Source: Henriciella sp.
Lineage (GTDB): Bacteria > Pseudomonadota > Alphaproteobacteria > Caulobacterales > Hyphomonadaceae
Direction of reading: 5' to 3'
NCBI RefSeq assembly: GCF_029937755.1
Contig: NZ_JAPYPG010000008.1
Location: 83,759 to 147,758, forward strand
DNA: 64,000 nucleotides
Positions 8,194 to 16,598 of this stretch are shown here, piece by piece (the stretch's first letter is position 1; each line of letters begins with the position of its first letter). The position numbers and the translations under genes were made by a program. The notes under the pieces are model-generated. The model had not been told where the DNA came from. It made no database searches and saw nothing but the letters and a program-made list of their open reading frames with translations.

Positions 8194-8349
8194 CTAGTCT
8201 TCGTAGTCTTCTTCACCGATATCGCCCCAGAGGACCTTTCGGCTGGAGTGGGCGGCCTCGACCGTTACGATCAGGGCCGCCCCTGCCAGAACCCACCATG
8301 CCGTTGCAGGATTGCTTGCAACGTTCATCACCATTTCCACCATCTTCAT
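8194..8349 (-). CDS. Small single-pass membrane protein, 51 residues (not in ORF track)
   Basis: I read this ORF directly; it is too short for the supplied track. The protein starts MKMVEMVMNVASNP, has one hydrophobic helix (about residues 17-30, WWVLAGAALIVTVEA) and a charged tail ending in GEEDYED. GAGG lies four bases before the ATG at 8349. It fills most of the gap between the DUF6607 gene and the HD hydrolase gene. The arrangement N-terminus, helix, acidic tail is typical of small inner-membrane proteins, but I do not recognise the family. An in-frame ATG two codons later is an alternative start. Confidence 0.6.
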   Translation of the reverse strand: MKMVEMVMNVASNPATAWWVLAGAALIVTVEAAHSSRKVLWGDIGEEDYED

Positions 8350-8499
8350 CACGCCTCGGGCTTGTTGTTCGTCCGTTGAGACCGTTATCGCTGTGACCTC
8401 TTAACGGGAGCTGAGCAAACCGCATGCCGTGCAGCTGGAATGGTAAGCGAAATGCGGGCTTTTCTTTACCCGGCTTGCCAATGGATTAAAGAAGGCGCC

Positions 8500-9126
8500 A
8501 TGAGCACAAGCCCGAAACCCGTCGCCAGAAAGGCGCCCGCCCGCGTCTGGCAGCGCATGCTGTCGGGCCGCCGGCTGGATCTGCTCGATCCATCGCCGGT
8601 CGATATCGAAGTCGATGACATTGCCCACGGTCTTGCCCGTGTCGCCCGCTGGAACGGGCAGACGCTGGGCGACCATGCCTTTTCCGTCGCACAGCACAGT
8701 GTCGTGGTGGAACAGGTCTGCGCCGCGCTTGAGCCTGGCATCCGTCCGGCCGAACGCCTGATGGCGTTGCATCATGACGCCGCTGAATATGTGATCGGCG
8801 ACATGATCTCACCTTTCAAGACAGTCCTCGGCGACGGCTACAAGGATATCGAGAACCGGCTCACCGAAGCCATCCATATCCGGTTCGGCCTACCTGCCCG
8901 CCTGCCCGCGAGCCTGAAGCGACTGATCAAGCGCGCCGATCATATCTGCGCCTGGTACGAGGCCACCCAGCTTGCCGGGTTTGGCACGACGGAAGCCGAC
9001 CGCTTCTTCGGATCACCGCCGCGCACCATCCAGCTCGAACTCAAGCCGGAAGCGCCAACGGTTGCCCAGAAACGGTTCGTTGCGCGCCATGAAACCTTGC
9101 TGAAGGACATGGAGGCGCGCCGGTGA
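8500..9126 (+). CDS. HD-domain phosphohydrolase (YfbR-like)
   Basis: The 208-residue cytosolic protein has an HD-type metal-dependent phosphohydrolase domain. The metal-binding HD pair is in LMALHHDAAEYVIGDM near residue 90, with the upstream histidine probably in AQHSVVVEQ and a later Asp in KRADH. Relatives include YfbR-type 5'-deoxynucleotidases; the substrate here is unknown. The track ORF starts 20 residues earlier, but ATG 8500 (MSTSPKP) follows a plausible GAAGG and removes an unlikely leader. The downstream NrtR-like gene starts inside this stop codon (GTGA), so the two are translationally coupled, hinting at a link to nucleotide or NAD metabolism. Confidence 0.8.
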   Translation: MSTSPKPVARKAPARVWQRMLSGRRLDLLDPSPVDIEVDDIAHGLARVARWNGQTLGDHAFSVAQHSVVVEQVCAALEPGIRPAERLMALHHDAAEYVIGDMISPFKTVLGDGYKDIENRLTEAIHIRFGLPARLPASLKRLIKRADHICAWYEATQLAGFGTTEADRFFGSPPRTIQLELKPEAPTVAQKRFVARHETLLKDMEARR

Positions 9127-10070
9127 CAACAGCGCTCATCATTGGCCTTTCGGTCGTGATTGTCGCTGCGGACGGCGAGACGCCCTGCGTGCTGGTCACC
9201 CGCCGCAATGGCGGGCTCACGGCGCTACCCTTCGGGACGTTCGACCCGGCAGAGCACCGCACCTTCGAGATCGCGCTACGCGGCTGGGTGCGCGAGCAGA
9301 CCGGCTTCGATCTCGGCTATGTCGAGCAGCTCTATACCTTCGGGGACCGTGACCGCGAGACCCCGGAAGCCACACTTGCCGACACGCCTGAAAACGCCCG
9401 CGTCGTCTCTGTCGGCTACCTCGGCCTGACGCCGGACCCGACGCGCCCGCCGGAAGCGCTCGAAGCGCGCTGGCGCGGCTGGTATGGCCACTTCCCCTGG
9501 GAAGACCACCGCAATGGCCGCCCGGGGATTATCGACGCGGTCATCGCGCCACGGCTGCAAACATGGGCGGCAGGCAGTGAAAACCGCCAGTCACGCGCCC
9601 GTCTGGCTTTCGGCCTGGAGGGGCAGGACTGGATCGATGACCGTGTGCTGGAACGCTACGAACTGCTCTATGAGGCCGGGCTCGTCACCGAATGCGCGCG
9701 TGACGCCGGCCTGCCGCTGCCGGACGTGAAGCTCGGCGAGCCAATGGCCTCGGATCACCGCCGCATCCTCGCAACCGCCATGGGCCGCCTGCGCGGCAAG
9801 ATCCGCTATCGCCCCGTCGTCTTCGAGCTGATGCCGGAGCGGTTCACGCTCTCGGCCCTGCAGCTGACCTGCGAGGGCATTCTCGGCCTGCGTCTGCACA
9901 AGCAGAACTTCCGCCGCGCGCTCGACCGCGCCGGACTTGTCGAGGGAACAGGTGAAATGATGGCCGCGACCGGCGGACGCCCGGCCGAACTTTTCCGCTT
10001 CTGCCGTGATAAATTCCGCCGGAGTGCCGCGCTCGGCATCACCACACCGGCCATGCGCCGGGAGGGCTAA
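9123..10070 (+). CDS. NrtR-like NAD regulator (degenerate Nudix plus winged helix)
   Basis: The 315-residue protein resembles the Nudix-related regulators called NrtR or NAD regulator (COG4111). The N-terminal part looks like a Nudix fold, but the Nudix box is degenerate: GTFDPAEHRTFEIALRGWV lacks the normal RE-EE core, so hydrolase activity is doubtful and a sensor role fits. The C-terminal winged-helix part is recognised by LRLHKQNFRRALDRAGLVE followed by GGRPAELFRF, typical of NrtR. The GTG start overlaps the upstream HD gene by four bases, which decides it. No NAD biosynthesis gene is visible nearby, so target genes are unknown. Confidence 0.75.
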   Translation: MTTALIIGLSVVIVAADGETPCVLVTRRNGGLTALPFGTFDPAEHRTFEIALRGWVREQTGFDLGYVEQLYTFGDRDRETPEATLADTPENARVVSVGYLGLTPDPTRPPEALEARWRGWYGHFPWEDHRNGRPGIIDAVIAPRLQTWAAGSENRQSRARLAFGLEGQDWIDDRVLERYELLYEAGLVTECARDAGLPLPDVKLGEPMASDHRRILATAMGRLRGKIRYRPVVFELMPERFTLSALQLTCEGILGLRLHKQNFRRALDRAGLVEGTGEMMAATGGRPAELFRFCRDKFRRSAALGITTPAMRREG

Positions 10071-10086
10071 GGGATCGTCTCAAAAA

Positions 10087-10171
10087 CCGCCTCCCTGACG
10101 CACGTCAGGGTCCATGGCGGCTGGAAGGTGGTCTCAACCGCCATGGGTCCCAGCTTTCGCTGGGAAGGCGG
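10087..10171. repeat. Cloverleaf-like intergenic repeat, copy A
   Basis: This 85-base element has an outer stem CCGCCT/AGGCGG, a hairpin CCCTGACG-CA-CGTCAGGG, a central stem CCATGGCGG/CCGCCATGG and a hairpin CCCAGC-TTTC-GCTGGG. Two further copies lie at 60.3 and 60.9 kb with different arm sequences that still pair. It fills the gap between the convergent NrtR-like and rhomboid genes. Confidence 0.85.
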
Positions 10172-10196
10172 AGGATAGCTATGGCTGAGCTTGAGA

Positions 10197-10976
10197 TCAG
10201 ATGTGACGCAGTCGCTCGGCCAGCGCCGGATTGAAGAAGCGTAGCATCAGCGGAAACAGGACGAACCCGCCCGCCAGCCCGCCAATGTGCGCCATCCATG
10301 CGAGCTGCATGCCGAAGGTCGCCGCGATCAGCATGTTACCGACAACCGCGATCACCAGGTTGATGACCAGCCACGGCATGGACATGCGGACAGCCTGTTT
10401 GAACCCGCCTTGCAGCCAGCCCACCGCGGGCAGGAAACCGGACAGCGCAGAAGAGGCCCCGATCACGATTTCGGAGCGGTTCATGAACTCGCCCCAGGCG
10501 ATCTGGGCGAGCGCACCGGCAATCGCTGCGCCCGCAAAGAAAACGAGAAAGCCGACAGCGCCTTTGCCGCCCCGTCCAAATGCCATGGCGATGGGCGGGC
10601 CGAAGGCGATCATCGCCGTCATGTTCATGGCCAGATGGAAGAAGCCGCCATGCAGCAGAACGTGCAGGATGAGTGGCGGGAAATCTCCGAATGGACGCGT
10701 CACATCCGCGAATTCCGGGCCCGTCAGGATGGCGCCAGCCGCGAACATCCAGTTCTCGAGATAGGGGTCGGCCATGAACTGGATGATGCTCGTGCCGATA
10801 ATGACCGCCGTCAGCGCCAGGACAATCGCTGGAAAGCGATTGAAGACGGGTTCACGCGGGCGAAGGTCCTGGGAGGGGTCGTAGCGATACACCCGGCAAA
10901 TATGGGGCAGCGCCAGCCGGGTTAAAGGCTGGGCCTGTTGCAGCACAAACAATGCCGCGTCATCCCCCAACGTCAT
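10197..10976 (-). CDS. Rhomboid family intramembrane serine protease
   Basis: The 259-residue polytopic inner-membrane protein belongs to the rhomboid family, which cleaves transmembrane substrates within the membrane. The catalytic serine is in GASSALSG (about residue 175) and the catalytic histidine in WMAHIGGLAGG; the HGGFFHLAMNM segment matches the conserved L1/helix 2 region. The start is uncertain: the first ATG (10976) lacks a Shine-Dalgarno sequence and a GTG about 28 residues later (VYRYDP) is possible. Its 3' end abuts repeat copy A, and it is divergent from an acyl-CoA dehydrogenase with 37 bases between the annotated starts. The substrate is unknown. Confidence 0.88.
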   Translation of the reverse strand: MTLGDDAALFVLQQAQPLTRLALPHICRVYRYDPSQDLRPREPVFNRFPAIVLALTAVIIGTSIIQFMADPYLENWMFAAGAILTGPEFADVTRPFGDFPPLILHVLLHGGFFHLAMNMTAMIAFGPPIAMAFGRGGKGAVGFLVFFAGAAIAGALAQIAWGEFMNRSEIVIGASSALSGFLPAVGWLQGGFKQAVRMSMPWLVINLVIAVVGNMLIAATFGMQLAWMAHIGGLAGGFVLFPLMLRFFNPALAERLRHI

Positions 10977-11013
10977 GAATTGATTTCGCGGGCGGACCCG
11001 TCAGGATCGTCTC

Positions 11014-12195
11014 ATGAGCAAGACACGCGACATCACTTTCGACAGCCTCCGTCCGCCCGCCCCGTGGATGGACGATACCCATTCAATATGGCGCAACTCG
11101 GTCCGCGCCTTCATCGACAAGGAACTCGTTCCAAACATCGAAGAGTGGGAAGAGGCCGGACAGATTCCGCGCGACGTCTATCCCAAGGCGGCAGACGCCG
11201 GCCTGATCGGGATGGGCTATCCCGAGGAATATGGCGGCGCCGGCACCGATTTCGACCGCTTCCACGGCACTGTCACGTCCGAAGAACTGGCCCGCATGGG
11301 CGCCGGGGGCGTCTCGTCAGCGCTGATGATCCACGGCATCGGCCTGCCGCCAATCATGGCGCTCGGCACCGAGGAGATGAAGCAGGAGATCGCGCCCCAG
11401 GTTCTCTCCGGCAAGAAACAGATCAGCCTTGGCATTACCGAGCCCGGTGGCGGCTCGGATGTCGCGCAGTTGAAGACCAATGCGAAGCGCTCCGGCAATG
11501 GCTGGGTCGTCAACGGCTCGAAGACTTACATTACTGGCGGCATGACCTCGAAATGGCTCACCTGCGCCGTCCGCACCGGCGGGCCGGGCATGGGCGGCAT
11601 TTCGCTGATGCTGATCGATCTCGAAGCTGAGGGTGTCTCCCGCACGAGCCTGCCGAAGATGGGCTGGTGGGCCTCCGATACCGCGACGATCCATCTGGAC
11701 GATGTCTTCGTGGCGCCGGAAAACCTGATCGGCGAGGTCGACAAGGGCTTTTACGGCATCATGGCGAACTTCAATGGCGAGCGCCTCGGCATGGCCGCGC
11801 AGGCGACCGCCTATGCCCGCGTCTGCATCGAGGAAGCCGCGGCCTGGGCCCAGCAGCGCGAGACCTTCGGCAAGCGCCTCGCGGACCACCAGGTCATCCG
11901 CCACAAGATTGCCGCCATGTGCCAGCGTGTCTGGGCCACGACGGCGATGCTCGACCAGCTGACATGGCGCGTTCAGAGCGGCGAACAGCCGATCGGTGAA
12001 CTTGCCATGCTGAAGGTGCAGGCGACCGAGACGATGGAATTCTGCGCCCGCGAGGCCATGCAGATCCTTGGCGGCGCCGGGTTCATCCGCGGCCACCGTG
12101 TGGAACGCATCTATCGTGAGGTGCGCGTCATGGCGATTGGCGGCGGCTCGGAAGAGATCATGCGCGACCTGACGGCACGGCAGCTGGGGCTCTGA
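11014..12195 (+). CDS. Acyl-CoA dehydrogenase family protein
   Basis: The 393-residue FAD enzyme should oxidise an acyl-CoA at the alpha-beta bond and pass electrons to ETF. The N-terminal helical domain (to about 125), the beta domain with ITEPGGGSDVAQLKT, and the C-terminal helical domain with REAMQILGGAGFIRGH are all present. Where short- and medium-chain enzymes have Y-E-G-T-S-E-I with the catalytic Glu, this protein has AIGGGSEEIM, so the base is probably on helix G as in long-chain and isovaleryl types. AGGA lies seven bases before the ATG. It appears monocistronic; no ETF or hydratase gene is adjacent. The substrate is unknown. Confidence 0.88.
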   Translation: MSKTRDITFDSLRPPAPWMDDTHSIWRNSVRAFIDKELVPNIEEWEEAGQIPRDVYPKAADAGLIGMGYPEEYGGAGTDFDRFHGTVTSEELARMGAGGVSSALMIHGIGLPPIMALGTEEMKQEIAPQVLSGKKQISLGITEPGGGSDVAQLKTNAKRSGNGWVVNGSKTYITGGMTSKWLTCAVRTGGPGMGGISLMLIDLEAEGVSRTSLPKMGWWASDTATIHLDDVFVAPENLIGEVDKGFYGIMANFNGERLGMAAQATAYARVCIEEAAAWAQQRETFGKRLADHQVIRHKIAAMCQRVWATTAMLDQLTWRVQSGEQPIGELAMLKVQATETMEFCAREAMQILGGAGFIRGHRVERIYREVRVMAIGGGSEEIMRDLTARQLGL

Positions 12196-12272
12196 CTCCC
12201 GGAAATTCGATGGATTTCTGAACGCGACACGCGCTCGGCACGTTATGCTTATAGTCTGCGGAGAAATCATCG

Positions 12273-12698
12273 ATGAAACTGTACTGGCTCGCCCCGGCTG
12301 CCCTCGCCCTGATCACCGCATGTGGCAGTGACGAAACCGAGACGCCGACCCTGTTCTCGAACTGTGTAACCGTGATGTCCGACCCGGAACTTTCCCGGGA
12401 ACTCGCCGAGGCGTCGACCTCGCCGGACGCGGCCTGCACCTGCCTTCAGGCGCATGTGAAGGAGGATGAGGACACCAAGCGCATGCTGGGCATCTTCTTC
12501 TCTGATCTCGCCAGCGCAATGCAGGCGTCCGGCGAAAGCGCTGAAGACTTGGCCGGACGGCTGATCGCCCGTTCGATGCTGCCGGACGAAGGATCTGGCG
12601 ATCCAACCTTCGCCGACGCGATGCCTGTCTTCAACAATGTCTTCGAAGAGCTGCTGAGCGACATCGAAGAAAATGATGGTGCCTGCCCGGCCGTCTAG
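12273..12698 (+). CDS. Hypothetical lipoprotein, 141 residues
   Basis: This is a predicted lipoprotein with lipobox LITAC after a short hydrophobic N-terminus; lipidation would be on about Cys17. The mature chain is acidic and contains a CTCLQAH motif plus Cys residues near both ends, suggesting disulfide bonds in the periplasm. GGAG lies nine bases before the ATG, and a TTATAGT sequence farther upstream could serve as a -10 element. I do not recognise a family. It is convergent with the ompW-like gene, with that gene's terminator between them. Confidence 0.7.
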   Translation: MKLYWLAPAALALITACGSDETETPTLFSNCVTVMSDPELSRELAEASTSPDAACTCLQAHVKEDEDTKRMLGIFFSDLASAMQASGESAEDLAGRLIARSMLPDEGSGDPTFADAMPVFNNVFEELLSDIEENDGACPAV

Positions 12699-12733
12699 CG
12701 GTGACCAGTATGGGGCCTCCCCTTCCCCAAAAA

Positions 12734-12761
12734 AATACGGGCCCTCCATCCTGGAGGGCCC
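12734..12761 (-). terminator. Rho-independent terminator of the OmpW gene
   Basis: A perfect 10-base stem GGGCCCTCCA/TGGAGGGCCC closes a 3-base loop. Read on the minus strand it is followed by GTATTTTTTT, the expected U-tract. It lies 35 bases beyond the ompW-like stop. Confidence 0.9.
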
Positions 12762-12795
12762 GCGGGGGCAACTAATCTGCCAGGGAGGTGGCGGA

Positions 12796-13494
12796 CTAGA
12801 AGCGGTAGCCGAGACCGAGACCGATGATCACAGGATTGATCTCGACATCGGCATTGACCTTGACCTTCTCGACGCCGAGCGACGGGCCGAGGGCACTGGA
12901 CAGATCGACCGTCACATCGGGCTCGATCCAGACCTTCTTCACATCGGCATTGAAGGCCCAGCCGCCTTCCTGGCCGTCCAGGTCATAATCAAAACCTGCC
13001 TGCAGCGCGAAGCCGACTGTCGGATCGTATTCGATGCTGTCGGCGACGGCGCCTTCATCCTCATTGAAGAAGAAGGTCGCGTTCACGCCGGCCCCGACAT
13101 AGGGCTTGAACGCCGAGCCGGTATCGAAGTGATACTGCAGGGTCAGCGTCGGTGGCAGCAGCCAGACATCGCCCAGATCGACCGTCGCACCGTCCAGGAC
13201 ACCCGGCACCGTGACGGCTGTGGCCTTCACATCGTGCGGGGTGACACCGAGGATCAGCTCGGCGGCAATGTTGTCGGTAAAGAAGTAGGTGATGTCGAGC
13301 TCCGGCACATACTGATCGCCGATATCGACACTGCCCGGCAGCGCTGTGCCACCGACAGACAAATCTGCGCCTTCGTCCGGCAGCACCCCGATGACCCGGC
13401 CGCGAACCATCCAGTCGCCCGGTTCAGCCATCGCATGGCCTGCCCCCATCAACGCGGATGCTGCCATAAGGCCAGCCAGAAGACTACGTTTCAT
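12796..13494 (-). CDS. OmpW family outer-membrane protein
   Basis: This is a 232-residue eight-stranded outer-membrane beta-barrel. A signal peptide (MKRSLLAGLMAASALM to AMAEP) is followed by GDWMVRGRVIGVLPDEG, the conserved start of OmpW-family barrels, and the chain ends in GLGYRF with the C-terminal Phe recognised by the BAM machinery. Alternating hydrophobic strands are visible throughout, including the family-typical YHF and YVGAGVN segments. OmpW proteins form a narrow hydrophobic channel; the physiological substrate here is unknown. The start carries CTCCTC-complementary GAGGAG just upstream on the coding strand. It is transcribed alone and has a strong intrinsic terminator. Confidence 0.88.
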   Translation of the reverse strand: MKRSLLAGLMAASALMGAGHAMAEPGDWMVRGRVIGVLPDEGADLSVGGTALPGSVDIGDQYVPELDITYFFTDNIAAELILGVTPHDVKATAVTVPGVLDGATVDLGDVWLLPPTLTLQYHFDTGSAFKPYVGAGVNATFFFNEDEGAVADSIEYDPTVGFALQAGFDYDLDGQEGGWAFNADVKKVWIEPDVTVDLSSALGPSLGVEKVKVNADVEINPVIIGLGLGYRF

Positions 13495-13679
13495 GAAACT
13501 CTCCTCAACAAGTGATGAGGACTACTAACCCGCTGGGATAACAATGGATATTGGCCCGCTTGTCGCGCGCCGACACACCGCGCGGCATAGTCGCCCGACT
13601 AGGGAGAAGCCCCTATGGACCGCGGCTGCAGGCGCGCTTTGGACTGGTAATTTTCCCCGAAACGTCCGACATTATACCT

Positions 13680-14165
13680 ATGGCCCACGCAGACGCCGAA
13701 ACGCACAAGCACGTAAACACCCCCTGCAGCCCGCAGGATATCGATGCTTTCCTTGCGGAAGCCGAAGCGCTTGCCATCCGCAAGGGCCAGCGGCTGACGA
13801 AGATTCGCCGCAAGGTGCTGCGCCTTCTCCTGGAGAGCAATGAGCCCTCAAAGGCCTATGACCTGCTCGCCAATCTCGATGGCGAGGGGTCGGCCAAGCC
13901 GCCAACGGTCTACCGCGCGCTGGACTTCCTGCAGGAGGTCGGCCTCGCCCACAAGATCGAGAGCCTCAACGCCTATGTCGCCTGCGGCCATACCAGCCAC
14001 AAACATTCCGCGGTCTTCCTGATCTGCGAGGAGTGCGGGGGTGCCGAAGAGCTGCATGCGGTCACGACGACGGAAGCGCTGAAGGCCGAGACCGAAGCCG
14101 CAGGCTTCAGGATGCGCCATGCCGTGATCGAGGCGCGAGGCATCTGCAGGGAATGCGCCTCGTGA
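13680..14165 (+). CDS. Fur family transcriptional regulator, Zur-like
   Basis: The 161-residue metalloregulator has an N-terminal winged helix (RLTKIRRKVLRLLLESNEPSKAY, then PPTVYRALDFLQEVG as recognition region) and a C-terminal dimerisation and metal domain. Structural zinc cysteines are in ICEECGG and ICREC, and the sensor histidines in CGHTSHKHS. The lack of the usual Fur HHDH cluster and the overall pattern suggest Zur, controlling zinc uptake; no znu genes are in the window. The track ORF starts 43 residues earlier in sequence without family similarity; ATG 13680 is preferred, though no Shine-Dalgarno is seen. The next gene starts in its stop codon. Confidence 0.82.
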   Translation: MAHADAETHKHVNTPCSPQDIDAFLAEAEALAIRKGQRLTKIRRKVLRLLLESNEPSKAYDLLANLDGEGSAKPPTVYRALDFLQEVGLAHKIESLNAYVACGHTSHKHSAVFLICEECGGAEELHAVTTTEALKAETEAAGFRMRHAVIEARGICRECAS

Positions 14166-14584
14166 GAGCGATTGCGCTGGCCATGCTGGCGCTTGTCGCC
14201 CTGCCCGCGCACGCCAATGAAACCGCGTTTGCCCAGGCTGTCGAAACCGGCGCCTGGCAAGGCTGCGTGTTTGAAGAAGGCTATGATCCTTACCCCATCA
14301 TCCTGACGCCGCGCGGCGAAGACTTTTTCGTCTCCTATCCGCATCTGGAGTGCATCGGTGGCCACAATGTCGATGTGCGCCCGCAAGGCTATGATGCCGT
14401 CGAGATCATGGTCATCGACACCGGCCATCAGTGCACGACCAATTCGCCGCTCGAATACACCCTGCAGCCCGATGGTCTCCGCATCGACTATTTCGCTGAC
14501 GAGATCGGCACCTATGCCCTGCTGCGTCCGGCCCCGCCTGGCGCACCTCCACCGGTCTGCAACACGCCCGAAGCAACATCGTGA
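14162..14584 (+). CDS. Secreted hypothetical protein, 140 residues
   Basis: The gene starts at a GTG that overlaps the Zur-like stop codon (GTGA), so it is probably translationally coupled. The protein begins with a clear signal peptide (RAIALAMLALVALPAHA, cut before NETAF). The mature domain has several cysteines (GCVFEEG, LECIGGH, HQCTTN, VCNTPE), suggesting disulfide bonds in the periplasm, and a proline-rich C-terminus. I do not recognise the family. Position behind a metal regulator could mean a metal-linked envelope role, but that is only contextual. Confidence 0.72.
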   Translation: MRAIALAMLALVALPAHANETAFAQAVETGAWQGCVFEEGYDPYPIILTPRGEDFFVSYPHLECIGGHNVDVRPQGYDAVEIMVIDTGHQCTTNSPLEYTLQPDGLRIDYFADEIGTYALLRPAPPGAPPPVCNTPEATS

Positions 14585-14694
14585 TCGATGTTTCGGTTCG
14601 GTTTGGCGGCATCTTCCGATATGAGACGCAGTGACGGGGGCAAAGACGATTCGCCCCTTCGCTTGAGACGCAACGGGAGACCGCGACGGCCGAC

Positions 14695-15618
14695 ATGATT
14701 GATCTCTGGAAGGGAAGCGCCAACACCTGGGACTGTGACGAGATGGGGCACATGAATGTGCGCGTCTATCTCGAAAAGGCATTCGAGGGGCTCGGCACAG
14801 TGGCAGGCCTCTGCCATCTGAGCCATGTCTACAAACCGAATGCGCCCTCGACACTGATCCCGCGCGAACAGCACATCCGCTTTATTCGCGAAGTGCATCC
14901 GGGCCGTCCGCTCTCGATGACGGGCTGCGTTCTGGAGGTCGGTGAGACCACGGTGACCGTCTACCAGCAGCTGGTCCACGGAGACGGGACGGTCGCGGCG
15001 GCCTTCCGCACCGAGCTGGAACATGTCTCGACCCACAGCCTGAAGGCGTTCCCCTGGAGCGACCGCACCCGCACCTCCCTCGAGGCGCTGGCCGGCACGC
15101 CACCCACGGAAACCGCACCGCGCGGCCTCGACATGGAGAAGTCGCCCCTTCCCGACGATGAGGTGAGCCGCGCCATCGCCGAGGAACAAGGCGTGCAGGT
15201 GATCGGGCTGGGGATGATCCCGCTTCAGCATTGCGATGTGTTCGGACGGATGGAACCGGCCCGGTTTATTGGCCGGGTCTCTGATTCCGTGCCGAACCTG
15301 CTTTATGACTGGCGGACACGCGTTGCTGAATCCGTGCCCGGACGGAAGATGGGCGCTGCCGTACTCGAGAACCGCATCGTCTACCGCCGCTGGCCGAAAG
15401 CCGGCGACCGTTTCGAGGTCCGCACGGCGCTTGCCGGTGTGCAGGAGAAGACCCACTCGCTCGTCCACTGGGTGCTCGATCCGCAGACCGGGCTGCCCTG
15501 GATGACCGCCGAAGTGGTTGCGATCACCTTCGACATGAATACCCGCAAGGCCATCGCGACGCCAAAAGACATGATGGATGACCTGGCCCGCATCGCGCCG
15601 GGAGACATTTCGCTTTAA
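14695..15618 (+). CDS. Double-hotdog acyl-CoA thioesterase-like protein
   Basis: The 307-residue cytosolic protein contains two hotdog domains of the thioesterase superfamily. The first starts at WDCDEMGHMNVRVYLEKA, which matches the 4HBT active-site pattern (catalytic Asp/Glu before GHMN). The second starts near residue 177 with LQHCDVFGRMEPARFIG, a diverged copy of the same motif. Such double-hotdog enzymes hydrolyse acyl-CoA thioesters. The gene is in a strip of unrelated lipid and hydrolase genes and stands alone, converging with the alpha/beta hydrolase gene 11 bases away. The substrate is unknown. The ATG at 14695 has only a weak ribosome binding site. Confidence 0.75.
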   Translation: MIDLWKGSANTWDCDEMGHMNVRVYLEKAFEGLGTVAGLCHLSHVYKPNAPSTLIPREQHIRFIREVHPGRPLSMTGCVLEVGETTVTVYQQLVHGDGTVAAAFRTELEHVSTHSLKAFPWSDRTRTSLEALAGTPPTETAPRGLDMEKSPLPDDEVSRAIAEEQGVQVIGLGMIPLQHCDVFGRMEPARFIGRVSDSVPNLLYDWRTRVAESVPGRKMGAAVLENRIVYRRWPKAGDRFEVRTALAGVQEKTHSLVHWVLDPQTGLPWMTAEVVAITFDMNTRKAIATPKDMMDDLARIAPGDISL

Positions 15619-15629
15619 GCCCGCCTGCG

Positions 15630-16598
15630 CTAGCCGATGCCGTGCAGGCTGCGGCGCATCTGGCCTTCATCCCCGGCTGCGAATCCCTCGATCAGCCGCG
15701 CAATTGCTGTCGAGAGCTCTTCACGGACCTCATAGGGCGCTTCCATGGGATGGAAATGCGTCGTGTTCGGACGGTCCTTGAGAACGAGATCCGGATATTT
15801 GTCGAGCATCATGTCGGCGACCTTGTCGCTCATCACCGGCTGGATTTCCGGCCGGAGGATGACCATCGGGATCTTCTTCTTCTTCACCTTCGACAGCGCG
15901 CCCCAGGGCTGGTTGCGCTGGGCATTGAACGTGGCGGCCTCCCAGGCCGGTTCACAGGTTAGCCGCCAGCGCTGGTCATCGCTGTCATAGTGATTGTCGT
16001 CCACCCGGTGCAGGCCGTCCATCAGATAGTCGTCGAGAAAGGGCTCGCGCCATGTCTTGAAGGCACCCCTGCCATTATACGCCTCGCGCGCTTTCTCCGG
16101 GCTGGAAAATTCGGCGCGCCGCTTCCTCGCCTGACGGGCCATCTGATTTCCGCCACCAAGGAATGAGGGCAGGAAAGGCAGCATGTGTTTCATGAAATAG
16201 AAGCGCCGCGTGAGAATGACCGGGTCGACCAGAACCAGCCCCTTCACCAGGTCGGGTCTTTTGCCGGCAACAAGAAGTGCCACGCAGCCGCCCATGGAAT
16301 GCCCGCAAAGCACAATCGGCTGGGTCGCGTTCTTCTCGAGGAAGGTGATTACGTCATCACGATACTTGTGCCAGGATTTGAGCTTCTTCGGCTCGGCTGG
16401 CAGCTTCGTGCGCCCATGGCCGCGCATATCCAGCGCCGTGACCTTGGTGCGAAGCCCGAGCGGCGCGATCATCGACTGATAGGTCATCGCATTGAAGCCG
16501 GTCGCGTGTAGCCACACGGCCGCAATCTCCAGTGCAGGATTGCCGAAATCAATCGCCTGCATGTCGCCTTCGGCCGTCTCTGTCCGGTATCTCCGCAT
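15630..16598 (-). CDS. Alpha/beta hydrolase
   Basis: The 322-residue protein is an alpha/beta-fold hydrolase. The nucleophile elbow GHSMGG contains the catalytic serine, an HATGFN segment fits the oxyanion region, and TTHFHPMEAP carries the likely catalytic histidine. The track ORF extends 52 residues upstream in sequence without similarity to the family; the ATG at 16598 (MRRYRTETAEGD) is the better start although its ribosome binding site is poor. There is no signal peptide, so it should be cytosolic. About 180 bases separate it from the next gene upstream. Substrate class cannot be told from sequence alone. Confidence 0.78.
   Translation of the reverse strand: MRRYRTETAEGDMQAIDFGNPALEIAAVWLHATGFNAMTYQSMIAPLGLRTKVTALDMRGHGRTKLPAEPKKLKSWHKYRDDVITFLEKNATQPIVLCGHSMGGCVALLVAGKRPDLVKGLVLVDPVILTRRFYFMKHMLPFLPSFLGGGNQMARQARKRRAEFSSPEKAREAYNGRGAFKTWREPFLDDYLMDGLHRVDDNHYDSDDQRWRLTCEPAWEAATFNAQRNQPWGALSKVKKKKIPMVILRPEIQPVMSDKVADMMLDKYPDLVLKDRPNTTHFHPMEAPYEVREELSTAIARLIEGFAAGDEGQMRRSLHGIG

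Noticed and set aside
10105-10299. 64-residue minus-strand ORF at repeat copy A
   Set aside because: Its sequence (including SESWDPWRL) is just translated repeat plus the rhomboid 3' end.
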